A DNA stretch of 64,000 nucleotides from Thiobacillus sp. (GCA_024235835.1 JACKLQ010000002.1:806001-870000), one strand, 5' to 3'. Shown: positions 34,470-43,576, counted from the first letter of the stretch. Translations and numbers: made by a program. Notes: a model not told the origin generated them from the sequence alone.

Positions 34470-35852
34470 GCGGGCGCGGACCACGGCGGCCCTGACCTGG
34501 TTGGGGGCGGTACCGCCGATGTGGTCTCGCGCCGCCAGCGATCCCTCCAGGGTCAACACGCCGTACACGTCCTCACCCACCAGGGGCGAAAAAGACTGCA
34601 ACTCGGACAGGGGCAGATCCGCCAGGTCGCAGCCCCGTTCCTCCGCCGCCCGCACGGCCCGGGCCACGGCCTCGTGGGCCTCGCGGAAGGGCAGCCCCTT
34701 CTTCACCAGATAGTCCGCCAGGTCCGTGGCGGTGGCGAAGCCTTCAATGGCGGCGCGCCGCATGGCCTCCGCCTTCACGCGGATGCCCGGCACCATCTCG
34801 GCGAATATGGCCAGGGAATCCACCAGGGTGTCCACGGCGTCGAACAGGGGCTCCTTGTCCTCCTGGTTGTCCTTGTTGTAGGCCAGGGGCTGGCCCTTCA
34901 TCAAAGTCAGCAGGGCCACCAGGTGACCGTTCATGCGCCCCGTCTTGCCGCGCATGAGCTCGGGCACGTCCGGGTTCTTTTTCTGGGGCATGATGGATGA
35001 ACCGGTGCAGAAGCGGTCTGGCAGGTCGATGAAGCCGAAGCGGGGCGTCATCCACAGCACCAGTTCCTCGGACATGCGCGACAGATGGGTCATGACGAGG
35101 GCGGCCGCGGCAAGGAATTCGATGGCGAAATCCCGGTCCGACACAGCGTCCAGGGAGTTCTCGCACACCGCCTCGAAACCCAGTTGATGCGCCACGAACC
35201 CCCGGTCAATGGGAAAGCTGGTGCCCGCCAAGGCAGCGGCACCCAAGGGCAGGCGGTTAACGCGGCGACGGCAATCCGCGAGGCGTTCGCTGTCCCGCAC
35301 CAGCATCTCGTGCCAGGCCATGAGGTGGTGGCCGAAGGTCACCGGCTGGGCGGCCTGGAGGTGGGTGAAACCGGGCATCACCGTGTCCGCATGCTGCTCC
35401 GCCTGATCCAGCAGGGCCGTGCGCGCATTCCTCAGCAAGGTCAGGATGCGGTCGATGGCGTCCCTCAGCCACAGGCGGATGTCCGTGGCCACCTGGTCGT
35501 TGCGGGAACGCCCCGTATGCAGGCGCTTGCCCGCATCCCCCACCTTGCGGGTCAGGGCCCGCTCGATGGTGAAGTGCACATCCTCGTCGTCCAGGGTCCA
35601 GGGAAAGTCGCCCGCCTCGAAGGCTGCCAGAATCTCGCCCAGGCCCCGGCGGATGTCTTCCAGGTCCTGGCCCGTCAGCACTCCCGCCTTGTGCAGCATG
35701 GCCGCGTGGGCCAGGGAGCCCTGGATGTCGAAGGGGGCCAGGCGCCAGTCGAAGGGGATGGACGCGGTATAGCGCTTCACCCGTTCCGACACCGGCTCGG
35801 TGAAGCGTCCGGACCAGGTTTTCGCATCGTGCTGCTTTTCGTTTTGGCTCAT
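34458..35852 (-). CDS. argH: Argininosuccinate lyase
   Basis: Last step of arginine synthesis, splitting argininosuccinate into arginine and fumarate. 464 residues with the fumarase/aspartase-superfamily signature GSSIMPQKKNPD, the HTGRSRNDQVATDIRLWLRD block and TFGHHLMAWHEM. Length and motifs are normal. It ends overlapping cyaY and starts 95 bases from the divergent algR-like gene. Confidence 0.97.
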   Translation of the reverse strand: MSQNEKQHDAKTWSGRFTEPVSERVKRYTASIPFDWRLAPFDIQGSLAHAAMLHKAGVLTGQDLEDIRRGLGEILAAFEAGDFPWTLDDEDVHFTIERALTRKVGDAGKRLHTGRSRNDQVATDIRLWLRDAIDRILTLLRNARTALLDQAEQHADTVMPGFTHLQAAQPVTFGHHLMAWHEMLVRDSERLADCRRRVNRLPLGAAALAGTSFPIDRGFVAHQLGFEAVCENSLDAVSDRDFAIEFLAAAALVMTHLSRMSEELVLWMTPRFGFIDLPDRFCTGSSIMPQKKNPDVPELMRGKTGRMNGHLVALLTLMKGQPLAYNKDNQEDKEPLFDAVDTLVDSLAIFAEMVPGIRVKAEAMRRAAIEGFATATDLADYLVKKGLPFREAHEAVARAVRAAEERGCDLADLPLSELQSFSPLVGEDVYGVLTLEGSLAARDHIGGTAPNQVRAAVVRARSRL

Positions 35853-35946
35853 GGGGTGGTAGCGTTCGCCGGAAAATCATGACAGGGATGGATTATGACA
35901 AAGGAGACTTCCGCCTTCGTTCTGATTTCACCCCCGGGGTCCGGGC

Positions 35947-36672
35947 GTGAGTGATCCCCTGCGCCTCATCCTGGCGGATGACGAGCCCGTTGCCCGGGAG
36001 CGCCTCAAGGCCCTGCTGGCGGACCTGGCGGGTGAACTTCCCGTGGAGGTGGTGGCAGAAGCCGCCACCGGGGAAGCCGCCCTGGCCAAGTGCGCCACGG
36101 TGCTGGCCGATGTCATCCTGATGGACATCAACATGCCAGGCATCACCGGCCTGGACGCGGCCCGGCACATAGCCGCCCTGCCCCATCCTCCCGCCGTCAT
36201 CTTCGTCACGGCCCATGAGGAACACGCCCTGCGGGCTTTTGATCTGCGGGCGGTGGACTATCTGTTGAAGCCCGTGCGGCTGAATCGTCTGAAGGAGGCG
36301 CTATCCCGGGTGCCACGCCGTGCCCCCGCAGCCAGCCGCAGCCACATGACTGCCCAGGAACGGGGCCGCGTGTGGCAGATCCCAGTGGCGGACGTGCTCT
36401 ATCTGCGGGCCGAGCAGCGCTACGTCACGGCCCGCACTCGGGAGCGGGAATACCTGCTGGACGAGTCCCTGGTCAAGCTGGAAGAAGAGTTTTCCGAGGC
36501 CTTCCTGCGCATCCACCGTAACTGCCTTGTGGCCCGCCAGCACGTGCTGGGCTTCAAGCGCATCCATGATGCCGAAGGGGGGCACTGGGTCACTCTGCTG
36601 CGGGACTGGCCTGAACAACTGCCCGTCTCCCGGCGCCAGGCCCACGTGGTCAAGGACTTCGACCCGGGTTAG
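35947..36672 (+). CDS. AlgR/LytTR-family response regulator, GTG start
   Basis: A 241-residue regulator: receiver domain with Asp11/Asp12, phospho-acceptor Asp60 (VILMDINMPG), and Lys in VDYLLKPVRL. A LytTR DNA-binding domain follows (RVWQIPVADVLYLRAEQRYV, FLRIHRNCLVARQHVLGFKR). The GTG at 35947 is chosen because no ATG precedes the receiver. In many betaproteobacteria an AlgZ-type sensor kinase gene lies between argH and algR; here only 94 noncoding bases do. The stop overlaps that of the convergent thioredoxin gene by four bases. Confidence 0.92.
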   Translation: MSDPLRLILADDEPVARERLKALLADLAGELPVEVVAEAATGEAALAKCATVLADVILMDINMPGITGLDAARHIAALPHPPAVIFVTAHEEHALRAFDLRAVDYLLKPVRLNRLKEALSRVPRRAPAASRSHMTAQERGRVWQIPVADVLYLRAEQRYVTARTREREYLLDESLVKLEEEFSEAFLRIHRNCLVARQHVLGFKRIHDAEGGHWVTLLRDWPEQLPVSRRQAHVVKDFDPG

Positions 36673-37169
36673 CGCAAGGTGGTGCTGCCGCCCCTGACCT
36701 TGGCCAGGGCGGCGTCGATGGCCTGGTCCAGGTAGTAGCCGTAGTAATCCACGGTGGTAAGCCCCACCAGGGGCTTGCCCAACTGCCTGCCGTTCTTGTC
36801 GAACAGCACCACGGTGGGCACCATGCGGATGCCCTGCTCGCTGCTGAACTTGCGGTGGTCGTCCACCGTACCGTCAAAGTCCTTCACCGTGGTGAAGCCC
36901 GTGTTGTCCACCCGGCGCATCACCAGCTTGTTCTGGTAGTCCGGGTTGCGGCTCATGGGGATGAGGAACTCGTTCAGCACCTGCTCGCAGTAGCCGCAGT
37001 ATTCGCCGGAGAACATCACCAGCACGACGCCGTTCTTCCTGTCCGCCAGCCTGCCGTCCTTCTGCAGGTTGCGCGCATAGGGCACGCCTTCCTCAGCCCA
37101 TGCGGGCTGGAAGGGGGTGGCCAAGGCCCATGCTACAATCGCCGACAGAAATACAAGTCTTTGTTTCAT
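36669..37169 (-). CDS. Periplasmic thioredoxin-like protein with CGYC
   Basis: A 166-residue exported thioredoxin-fold protein. Signal peptide MKQRLVFLSAIVAWALATPF (cleavage after AWA near residue 25), redox motif CGYC (Cys58, Cys61 in FSGEYCGYCEQVL), and a cis-Pro region RMVPTVVLFDKNG. Related to SoxW/DsbD-gamma-like proteins. It sits between algR and hemC in the opposite direction, where such a gene is not usual. A role in periplasmic disulfide reduction, for instance cytochrome maturation, is inference. Confidence 0.88.
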   Translation of the reverse strand: MKQRLVFLSAIVAWALATPFQPAWAEEGVPYARNLQKDGRLADRKNGVVLVMFSGEYCGYCEQVLNEFLIPMSRNPDYQNKLVMRRVDNTGFTTVKDFDGTVDDHRKFSSEQGIRMVPTVVLFDKNGRQLGKPLVGLTTVDYYGYYLDQAIDAALAKVRGGSTTLR

Positions 37170-37248
37170 CGCCGTTTTCCAAGATTCATAAACATTCTAG
37201 TCAGGCTTTCGTACAAGCCCAATAGTTCGTCTGCCCTAGGTCACATAT

Positions 37249-38181
37249 ATGAACAATAAGATCGTCATCGCCACCCGGGAGAGCCAACTCGCCCTCTGGC
37301 AAGCGGAACACGTCAAAGCCCGCCTCATGGCCCTGCACCCCGGCCTGGAGGTGGAACTGCTGGGCATGACCACCCAGGGGGACCAGATCCTGGACTCCCC
37401 CCTGTCCCGCATCGGCGGCAAGGGGCTGTTCGTGAAGGAACTGGAAGTAGCCATGGCGGAAGGCCGTGCCGACCTGGCCGTGCACTCCATCAAGGACGTG
37501 CCCATGGACCTGCCAGAGGGCTTCGAGCTTACCGCCATCTCCCAGCGGGAAGATCCACGGGACGCCTTTGTCTCCAACGCCTACGCCCGCCTGGCCGACC
37601 TGCCCGACGGCGCCAGGGTGGGCACCTCCAGCCTGCGTCGCCAGGCCCAGCTTCGCGCCCACTTCCCCCACCTGGTGATCGACACCTTGCGGGGCAACGT
37701 GAACACCCGCCTGCGCAAGCTGGACGAGGGCCAGTACGATGCCATCATCCTGGCCGCCGCAGGCCTCAAGCGCCTTGGCTTCCAGGACCGCATCCGTGCA
37801 GAGATCCCGCCAGAGGAAAGCCTGCCGGCGGTGGGCCAGGGCGCCCTGGGCATTGAGATCCGCAGCGGCCGACCGGATATCGCCGCCCTGCTGGCTCCCT
37901 TGAATGACCCCGAGACCGCAGCCTGCGTGCGGGCCGAGCGCGCCATGAGCCGCCGGCTCCAGGGCGGCTGCCAGGCCCCCATCGGCGGCTTCGCGCAAAT
38001 AAGGGATGGACGGATTCATCTGCGATCCTTCGTCGCCGACCTGGAGGGCATCCGCTTCTACCGCAGCGAAACCTCGGGCGCCATGGACGACCCCGAGGCG
38101 GTGGGCCTGGCCGCGGCTCAGGACCTGATCAGCCAAGGCGCGGATACCCTGCTGGCGGAAATCATCCACCGCAACCCATGA
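37249..38181 (+). CDS. hemC: Porphobilinogen deaminase (hydroxymethylbilane synthase)
   Basis: Heme pathway enzyme that links four porphobilinogens. 310 residues with IATRESQLALWQAEHV, GGKGLFVKELEVAMAEGRADLAVHSIKDVP (active-site Asp), VGTSSLRRQAQL, and GGCQAPIGGFA, whose Cys (near residue 241) carries the dipyrromethane cofactor. First gene of hemC-hemD-hemX-hemY; overlaps hemD by four bases. Confidence 0.98.
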   Translation: MNNKIVIATRESQLALWQAEHVKARLMALHPGLEVELLGMTTQGDQILDSPLSRIGGKGLFVKELEVAMAEGRADLAVHSIKDVPMDLPEGFELTAISQREDPRDAFVSNAYARLADLPDGARVGTSSLRRQAQLRAHFPHLVIDTLRGNVNTRLRKLDEGQYDAIILAAAGLKRLGFQDRIRAEIPPEESLPAVGQGALGIEIRSGRPDIAALLAPLNDPETAACVRAERAMSRRLQGGCQAPIGGFAQIRDGRIHLRSFVADLEGIRFYRSETSGAMDDPEAVGLAAAQDLISQGADTLLAEIIHRNP

Positions 38182-39029
38182 CCCCCTCGAGTCGTTCACC
38201 GGGCCGCCCCAAGAACGACTTGGCCTCCACGGGGGGTGGCCCGGGGACAGACCCTTCCGAAGTTCCTCTGGCGGGTCTCGGCGTCCTGGTCACACGACCC
38301 CGGGAACAGGCTGCCGGCCTGGTACGAAGACTTGAGCAACTGGGGGCCCGCCCGATACTCTTCCCCGCCCTGGCGATCCTGCCCCCCAGCGATCCGGCCC
38401 CGCTGCAGGAACTCCTCGCCCGCCTGGACCGCTTCGACCTGGCCATCTTCATCAGCCCCACTGCCGCCCAGCGGGGCTTGGCGGCTGTCAAGACTTGCTG
38501 CTCCTGGCCTAAGGGACTGGCCATGGCCGCCATAGGGCAAGGTACGGCCCAGGCCCTGGGCGCCCTGGGTTTCACTCAAATCCTGGAACCGGATGACGGC
38601 GCCGACAGCGAGCATCTGCTGTCCCTGCCAGAGTTGCAGCAGGTATCCAGCCGGCATGTCGTCATCTTTCGCGGCGAGGGCGGCCGGGAGACCCTGGCCG
38701 AGGCCCTGCGGGCGCGGGGTGCCCAGGTAGCCTACGCCGAGTGCTACCGCAGGGGTATGCCGGAAATGGCGAACACATCCTCCATCCTGGAGTCCTTCAG
38801 GACCGGCGATATACAGGCAGTCACCGCCTACAGCAGCGAGACCCTGGACAATCTGTGGCAACTCCTCGGCGACGCCGGCCGGCCTTTCCTGATGAAGACG
38901 CCCTTGTTCGTTCCTCATCCGCGCATCGCGAGCCACGCCAAGGCGCTTGGAGTTCTGACGGCGATCGCCCCCCTGCCCCCCGGGGCAGAACTCACAGCCA
39001 GCCTTGTGGAATACTTCACCCATGACTGA
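38178..39029 (+). CDS. hemD: Uroporphyrinogen-III synthase
   Basis: Cyclises hydroxymethylbilane with ring-D inversion. 283 residues, low conservation as normal for the family, with GVLVTRPREQAAGLVRRLEQLG, AIFISPTAAQRGLAA, AAIGQGTAQALGALGF and VTAYSSETLDNLWQLLG. The N-terminal 30 residues (MTPSSRSPGRPKNDLASTGG) are a low-complexity extension. Coupled to hemC and overlapping hemX by eight bases. Confidence 0.95.
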   Translation: MTPSSRSPGRPKNDLASTGGGPGTDPSEVPLAGLGVLVTRPREQAAGLVRRLEQLGARPILFPALAILPPSDPAPLQELLARLDRFDLAIFISPTAAQRGLAAVKTCCSWPKGLAMAAIGQGTAQALGALGFTQILEPDDGADSEHLLSLPELQQVSSRHVVIFRGEGGRETLAEALRARGAQVAYAECYRRGMPEMANTSSILESFRTGDIQAVTAYSSETLDNLWQLLGDAGRPFLMKTPLFVPHPRIASHAKALGVLTAIAPLPPGAELTASLVEYFTHD

Positions 39030-40062
39030 AGAACCCATCCTCACCTCACCGCCCACTTCCCCCACTGGAAAGCCCGCCAGCCGTCACGGCTGGATCGCCC
39101 CCACCGCTTTGGTGCTGGCCCTGGTGGCCGTGGCGGGCGCCGTGGCGGTGGGCTGGCAGGGTTACACCCAGATGCGCTCCCTGGAGGTGCAGCTGGCCCG
39201 GCGCATCGGCGAGTTCGATACCGCCAGCCGGGACGCCCGGGCCGCGGCCAAGGCCGCCAACGAGGCCCTGGCTGACCTGCAGAACCGTCTCATGACCTTG
39301 GAGAACCTGGCCCAGGAAACCCAGAACCAGCAGGTGGCCCTGAACGCCATGTACCAGGAGCTGGCCGACAGCGCCGACGAGCGGGTGGTGGCAGACATCG
39401 AGCAGACCCTGCTGTTGGCCCAGCAGCAGTTGCAGATGGCCGGCAACGTCAAGGCCGCCCTGATCGGCCTGGAAGCGGCCAACGACCGTCTGGTGAAACT
39501 GGCCAAGCCCCAGTTCGCTCCCCTGCGCCAAACCATCCTGCAGGACATGGAACGGCTGAAACTGTTGCCTGCAGCGGACATAGACGGTGTGAGCGCGCGC
39601 CTGGAGGCCCTCATGCAGGCCGTGGACAACCTGAAGACCGAGGCGGACAGCGAGCCCGCGCCGCCCGCCGCCGCGCCCCCTCGAAGCGGTACCCTGGACA
39701 CCCTGGGCGCCTTCAGCCGGGACGCCTGGAACGAGATCAAGGGCATGTTGCGCATACGCCGCCTGGACCATCCGGAACTGCCCTTGCTGACCCCGGCGCA
39801 GAGTTATTTCCTGCACCAGAACCTGAAGATGCGCCTGCTCTCCGCCCGCCTGGCCATGATCCAGCGGGATGAGGCCACCTTCCGCGGCGACCTTGGCCAA
39901 GCCCGCGCCTGGGTGGAGCGGCACTTCAGCCGCCACGACCCGGCTACCCAGGCCTTCCTGGCCAGCGTGGGCGACCTGCTCCAGGCCCCCGTGGCCCTGA
40001 AGGACGCTCAGATCAAGGCCAGCCTGAAGGCCGTGCAGGCGGTGCGCGGAGGCAAGGAATGA
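39022..40062 (+). CDS. hemX: HemX-like membrane protein
   Basis: A 346-residue single-pass inner-membrane protein: Pro/Thr-rich cytoplasmic N-terminus, transmembrane helix (IAPTALVLALVAVAGAVAVGW), then a periplasmic coiled-coil and helical domain (SLEVQLARRIGEFDTASRDA onward). The family (DUF513/HemX) has the sequence look of a uroporphyrinogen C-methyltransferase relative in name only; its function in heme synthesis is unproven. The ATG at 39022 is chosen because it overlaps hemD and precedes the conserved part. Four-base overlap with hemY. Confidence 0.92.
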   Translation: MTEEPILTSPPTSPTGKPASRHGWIAPTALVLALVAVAGAVAVGWQGYTQMRSLEVQLARRIGEFDTASRDARAAAKAANEALADLQNRLMTLENLAQETQNQQVALNAMYQELADSADERVVADIEQTLLLAQQQLQMAGNVKAALIGLEAANDRLVKLAKPQFAPLRQTILQDMERLKLLPAADIDGVSARLEALMQAVDNLKTEADSEPAPPAAAPPRSGTLDTLGAFSRDAWNEIKGMLRIRRLDHPELPLLTPAQSYFLHQNLKMRLLSARLAMIQRDEATFRGDLGQARAWVERHFSRHDPATQAFLASVGDLLQAPVALKDAQIKASLKAVQAVRGGKE

Positions 40063-40502
40063 GGACGGCCTTCTGGATCCTGACCCTGTTCGCCCTCGCG
40101 GTGGCCATCACCCTCATTGCCCGGCTGGACCAGGGCTATGTCATCGTCGTGTTTCCACCCTGGCGCCTGGAGATGTCTTTCCTGCTGACGGTGGCCTTGC
40201 TGGCGGGCGGCTTCGTGTTGGCGAGTTTTCTGCTGCATCTTGCACGTACCGCCCTGCGTCTACCGGAAGACCTGCGCGCCTGGCGCCAGAACCGCCACCA
40301 GACCGCCGCCGATCATGCCCTGCTGGATGCCCTTCGAGCCCACTTCGCCGGCGACGAGCGCAAGCTGCGCAAGGCCTTGAAGAAGGCCCGGGACTGCCAC
40401 GCCCAGGACCTGCTGGAGAAACTCCAGCTCCCACAGTCCATCGAGGACAAGCCCAAGACCGCTGAAATCCCGGGGCAAGGCATTACACCCCCGCCCGGTT
40501 GA
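40059..40502 (+). CDS. hemY: HemY N-terminal domain only (truncated HemY)
   Basis: A 147-residue protein with the HemY N-terminal region: two transmembrane helices (AFWILTLFALAVAITLIA, FLLTVALLAGGFVLASFLLH) joined by GYVIVVFPPWRLEMS, and then a short charged helix (FAGDERKLRKALKKARDCHA). Full HemY proteins are about 400 residues with a C-terminal TPR region; here a stop follows and the next 33 bases lead to a convergent gene, so the TPR part is absent. It may be a shortened but working lineage variant or a decayed gene. Confidence 0.85.
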   Translation: MRTAFWILTLFALAVAITLIARLDQGYVIVVFPPWRLEMSFLLTVALLAGGFVLASFLLHLARTALRLPEDLRAWRQNRHQTAADHALLDALRAHFAGDERKLRKALKKARDCHAQDLLEKLQLPQSIEDKPKTAEIPGQGITPPPG

Positions 40503-40535
40503 CGCAGGCCGCCCCGCGGCATGGGGGGCCGGGCC

Positions 40536-41561
40536 TCAGGTGGACGGCTGGAAATCGAAGGAATCGGAAAAGAAGGCGTCCTCGGGCAACCCCCTGGCTG
40601 AGAACGACTTTCGGGCCGCATCCACCATGGCCGGCGCACCGCACACATAGGCTTCATAGCCCGACAAATCCTCGAAATCCGCCAGCACGGCCTCATGCAC
40701 GTAGCCCGTGCGGCCCGACCAGTTGTCGCTCGCCGCCGGGGCGGACAGCACGGGGATGAAGCTGAAGTTCTTGTGGGCCTGTTGCCAGCCGGCAGGCACC
40801 TGAGGCTCATACAGGTCCACCAGGGCCTTGGCGCCCCAGTAAAGCACCATCTCCCGATCCACCTCATGGTGGAAGGCATGGGCCAGGATGCTCTTGATGG
40901 GAGCGAAACCCGTGCCGCCTGCCAGGAAGAGAACGGGCTTGGCCAGGCCGTCCGCCGGCTCCCGCAGGAAGAAACTGCCGTGGGGACCGGAGATGCGCAT
41001 GATGTCCTTCACCTTCATGGTGTTGAACACGTGGTCCGTGAACTTGCCGCCGGGCACATGGCGGATGTGGAGTTCCAGCAGGGCATCCGCCTCCGGCGTG
41101 TTGGCCAGGGAGAAACTGCGCCTGGTGCCGTCCTTGAGCAGAAAATCGATGTACTGGCCTGGCAGGAACTGGAGCCGCTCGTTGGAGGGCAGCTTGAGCC
41201 ATAGGGCCATCACGTCCGGCGCAAGATTCTCCATGCGCTCCACGCGGCAGGGCAGGGTCTTTACGGGAATGTCCTTCACAGCCCCCACTTCCTTCACCTC
41301 GATGGTCAGGTCGGACTGGGCCTGGGCACAGCAGAACAGGGCCAGGCCCTTGGCCTTGTCCTCCGCCGTCAGGGCGCCTTCCTGATGCACGCCGTAGTCC
41401 ACCGCCCCGGAAAGCACCTTGCCCTTGCAGGCCCCGCAGGCGCCGTTGCGGCAACCGTAGGGCAGGGCAAAGCCGGCGTTGAGGGCGGCGCCCAGCAGAG
41501 TCTCGCCCTCGTTGACGGTAAACTGATGGCCGCTGGGCTGTATCGTGACCTGGTAAGACAT
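40536..41561 (-). CDS. Ferredoxin-type FAD/NAD(P)H reductase (CDP-glucoseen reductase/Fre-like)
   Basis: A 341-residue iron-sulfur flavoenzyme. Residues 1-90 are a plant-type [2Fe-2S] ferredoxin with GCRNGACGACKG (Cys37, Cys42, Cys45) and a fourth Cys in LALFCCAQA (77/78). Then an FAD-binding barrel (FSLANTPEADALLELHIR) and an NAD-binding domain (PVLFLAGGTGFAPIKSILAHA, VLYWGAKALVDLYE, YEAYVCGAPAMVDAA) follow. This is the layout of CDP-6-deoxy-delta-3,4-glucoseen reductases and of related electron donors to oxygenases; the partner here is unknown. Start at 41561. Confidence 0.93.
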   Translation of the reverse strand: MSYQVTIQPSGHQFTVNEGETLLGAALNAGFALPYGCRNGACGACKGKVLSGAVDYGVHQEGALTAEDKAKGLALFCCAQAQSDLTIEVKEVGAVKDIPVKTLPCRVERMENLAPDVMALWLKLPSNERLQFLPGQYIDFLLKDGTRRSFSLANTPEADALLELHIRHVPGGKFTDHVFNTMKVKDIMRISGPHGSFFLREPADGLAKPVLFLAGGTGFAPIKSILAHAFHHEVDREMVLYWGAKALVDLYEPQVPAGWQQAHKNFSFIPVLSAPAASDNWSGRTGYVHEAVLADFEDLSGYEAYVCGAPAMVDAARKSFSARGLPEDAFFSDSFDFQPST

Positions 41562-41588
41562 CAAACAATCCTCTCGAACACACTGCAT

Positions 41589-42446
41589 ATGCGAATTCTC
41601 ATCGTCGGCTGCGGCGACGTGGGCCTGAGGGCAGCCCGGCTACTCCGGGGCCATGCCCGCCTGTATGCCCTGGCCCGGTCCAGGGAACGCCATGACGAAC
41701 TGCGCGCCGCTGGCGTCACTCCAATTGGGGGCGACCTGGATGACCGCAAGAGCCTGGCCCGCATCGCCGCCCTGGCGGACCGGGTCCTGCACTTCGCGCC
41801 GCCCCCCACAGAAGGCGAGACCGACCCTCGGACCAAACGTCTGCTGGCTGCCCTGGGGCGAGCCAGTTTATCAGTGTCGTTGGTCTACATCAGCACCAGC
41901 GGCGTCTACGGCGACTGCAGCGGCGCGGTGGTGCCGGAGACCTGGCCTTCCCGCCCCAACAACACCCGCGCCAAACGCCGGGCCGACGCGGAGGCCCGCC
42001 TGCGCCGTTTCGGCAGTGGCGGTCCCAGGGTCAGCATCCTGCGGGCACCCGGCATCTACGCTCAGGACCGCATGCCTGCAGAGCGGGTCAAGAAAGGGCT
42101 CCCCGCCATCCTTGCCAAGGACGATGTGTACACCAACCACATCCACGCGGATGACCTGGCGCGCCTGGCCGTCACCGCCCTGTTCCGGGGCCGTCCCAAC
42201 CGGCTCTACAACGCCGTGGACGACAGCGGCCTGAAGATGGGCGACTGGTTCGACGTGGTGGCGGACCACCTGGACCTGCCAAGGCCACCCCGCCTGAGCC
42301 GGGCGGAGGTCATCGCCGCCGTCACCCCGGCCATGCGCACGTTTTTGACAGAGTCCCGCCAGCTCTCGAACCGGCGCATCAAGAAAGAATTGAGCTTCCA
42401 ACTACGCTACCCCACGGTGCGGGAAGGGCTCAAACACCAGGGGTAA
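41589..42446 (+). CDS. NAD-dependent epimerase/dehydratase-like protein (YeeZ type)
   Basis: A 285-residue extended short-chain dehydrogenase. The Rossmann motif is MRILIVGCGDVGLRAARLL (GxGxxG variant), active-site region YISTSGVYGDCSG (Ser/Tyr), and C-terminal NRLYNAVDDSGLKMGDWFD. The usual YxxxK is not obvious, so it could be a binding or atypical enzyme, as in the YeeZ/SDR_a group. The ATG at 41589 starts 27 bases from the divergent reductase gene. Confidence 0.88.
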   Translation: MRILIVGCGDVGLRAARLLRGHARLYALARSRERHDELRAAGVTPIGGDLDDRKSLARIAALADRVLHFAPPPTEGETDPRTKRLLAALGRASLSVSLVYISTSGVYGDCSGAVVPETWPSRPNNTRAKRRADAEARLRRFGSGGPRVSILRAPGIYAQDRMPAERVKKGLPAILAKDDVYTNHIHADDLARLAVTALFRGRPNRLYNAVDDSGLKMGDWFDVVADHLDLPRPPRLSRAEVIAAVTPAMRTFLTESRQLSNRRIKKELSFQLRYPTVREGLKHQG

Positions 42447-42483
42447 GTCGGGCTGAGCAGCGCGACATCCAGCTTTGGAAATG

Positions 42484-43491
42484 CTACCGCACCAAGCTTT
42501 GCAGATGGGCTCTCAGCCCCTGTTCATTTACGAAGGTAAGGTCATACATGCTGCCTAGACCAGCAGCCTGATCGTCAGGCAAACCCGCAACACAGATAAC
42601 AAATTGGGCTTTGTTAAGCCCCAACCTTTTTCGCAGACCGACATACTTGTCGATGAGCGGTCTGAATTCACCTGACTTGCATTCGATGCATACCGGCATC
42701 TTTTCATTCAGGATGCAGAACACATCCAGTTCATGGGCGTCTTCATTGGAAAACGTAAGCGTTAGATTTCGCGTACAGGAAAGACGAGCACGTGACTCCT
42801 GGCTCAGTTCCAGCACCTGCATCAACGCAAACCATTCCAACCATTCTCCGGCAAAGAAACTCTGGATCTGCGGTGACACCTGCACGCCCAGACGGACAAT
42901 TTTTTCGGGCTTCTGATAAAAATATTTTGAGGCAAAGGAGTAGTCGTAAAGCTGTCGACAAAAGGCCGCGATGGATTGGGCCTCCTTCTGGGCGCGCTTA
43001 GACAAGTTGAAATTTACGCTGGTGTGGTTCTTGGTCTGGGCATATCGAATCTGGTCCACCACCATCTTGAACAACTCGTAATTCCTCCCGATCTCGACAG
43101 CCACCTCATCAAAAAAACCTGTGGTGTCGACGGCTCTGTGATTTGGCTGGATCTTGATGCTCTTGGTCGTGAACCAGTCATGGATCGGACCGTGCTGCAG
43201 ATCAGAGCTGATCAGGTCTGTGTTGTAGACGTTGATACCCTCCAGAGCGGTAGAGCGACCTTGTTCCTGGGGTTCCTCCTTGGTTCTATCTTCCACCGCA
43301 TCCGTCACTGCCTCAGCCCGCTTAAGAGAGGCCTGCATCGAAAAGTATTTTTCCAAAACCTTGCGCACAAAGAACACCGTGTCGTGGACAGTGCTGGGTT
43401 GTCCGCATTGGCGGCAATCCACTGTCATACCCACGCTGTCTTGGGCAAGTTCAGCCACGTGTCCACACTTGTTGCATCGATAAATTGCCAT
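42484..43491 (-). CDS. Zinc-ribbon plus PD-(D/E)XK nuclease-like protein, unidentified
   Basis: A 335-residue protein of no family I can name. N-terminal zinc ribbon: Cys6, Cys9, Cys26 and Cys29 (two CxxC pairs). A middle region of about 150 residues is helical and charged. The C-terminal part looks like a PD-(D/E)XK nuclease: a GEWLEW helix (Glu216, Glu219), then HELDVFCI (Glu254, Asp256) and PVCIECKSGEF (Glu270, Lys272), similar to the nuclease domain of Card1/Can2-type and DUF1887 proteins, but with no CARF sensor domain visible. Base composition is lower in GC than the flanks, suggesting transfer. No partner gene lies beside it. Confidence 0.75.
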   Translation of the reverse strand: MAIYRCNKCGHVAELAQDSVGMTVDCRQCGQPSTVHDTVFFVRKVLEKYFSMQASLKRAEAVTDAVEDRTKEEPQEQGRSTALEGINVYNTDLISSDLQHGPIHDWFTTKSIKIQPNHRAVDTTGFFDEVAVEIGRNYELFKMVVDQIRYAQTKNHTSVNFNLSKRAQKEAQSIAAFCRQLYDYSFASKYFYQKPEKIVRLGVQVSPQIQSFFAGEWLEWFALMQVLELSQESRARLSCTRNLTLTFSNEDAHELDVFCILNEKMPVCIECKSGEFRPLIDKYVGLRKRLGLNKAQFVICVAGLPDDQAAGLGSMYDLTFVNEQGLRAHLQSLVR

Positions 43492-43576
43492 TTTTGCTCC
43501 CTGATTCTCTTTGGCATTTAAGTCAATGTAGGAATGTATTAGCTCTACAACACCAACGTCCGCTTGGGGTCCACAC

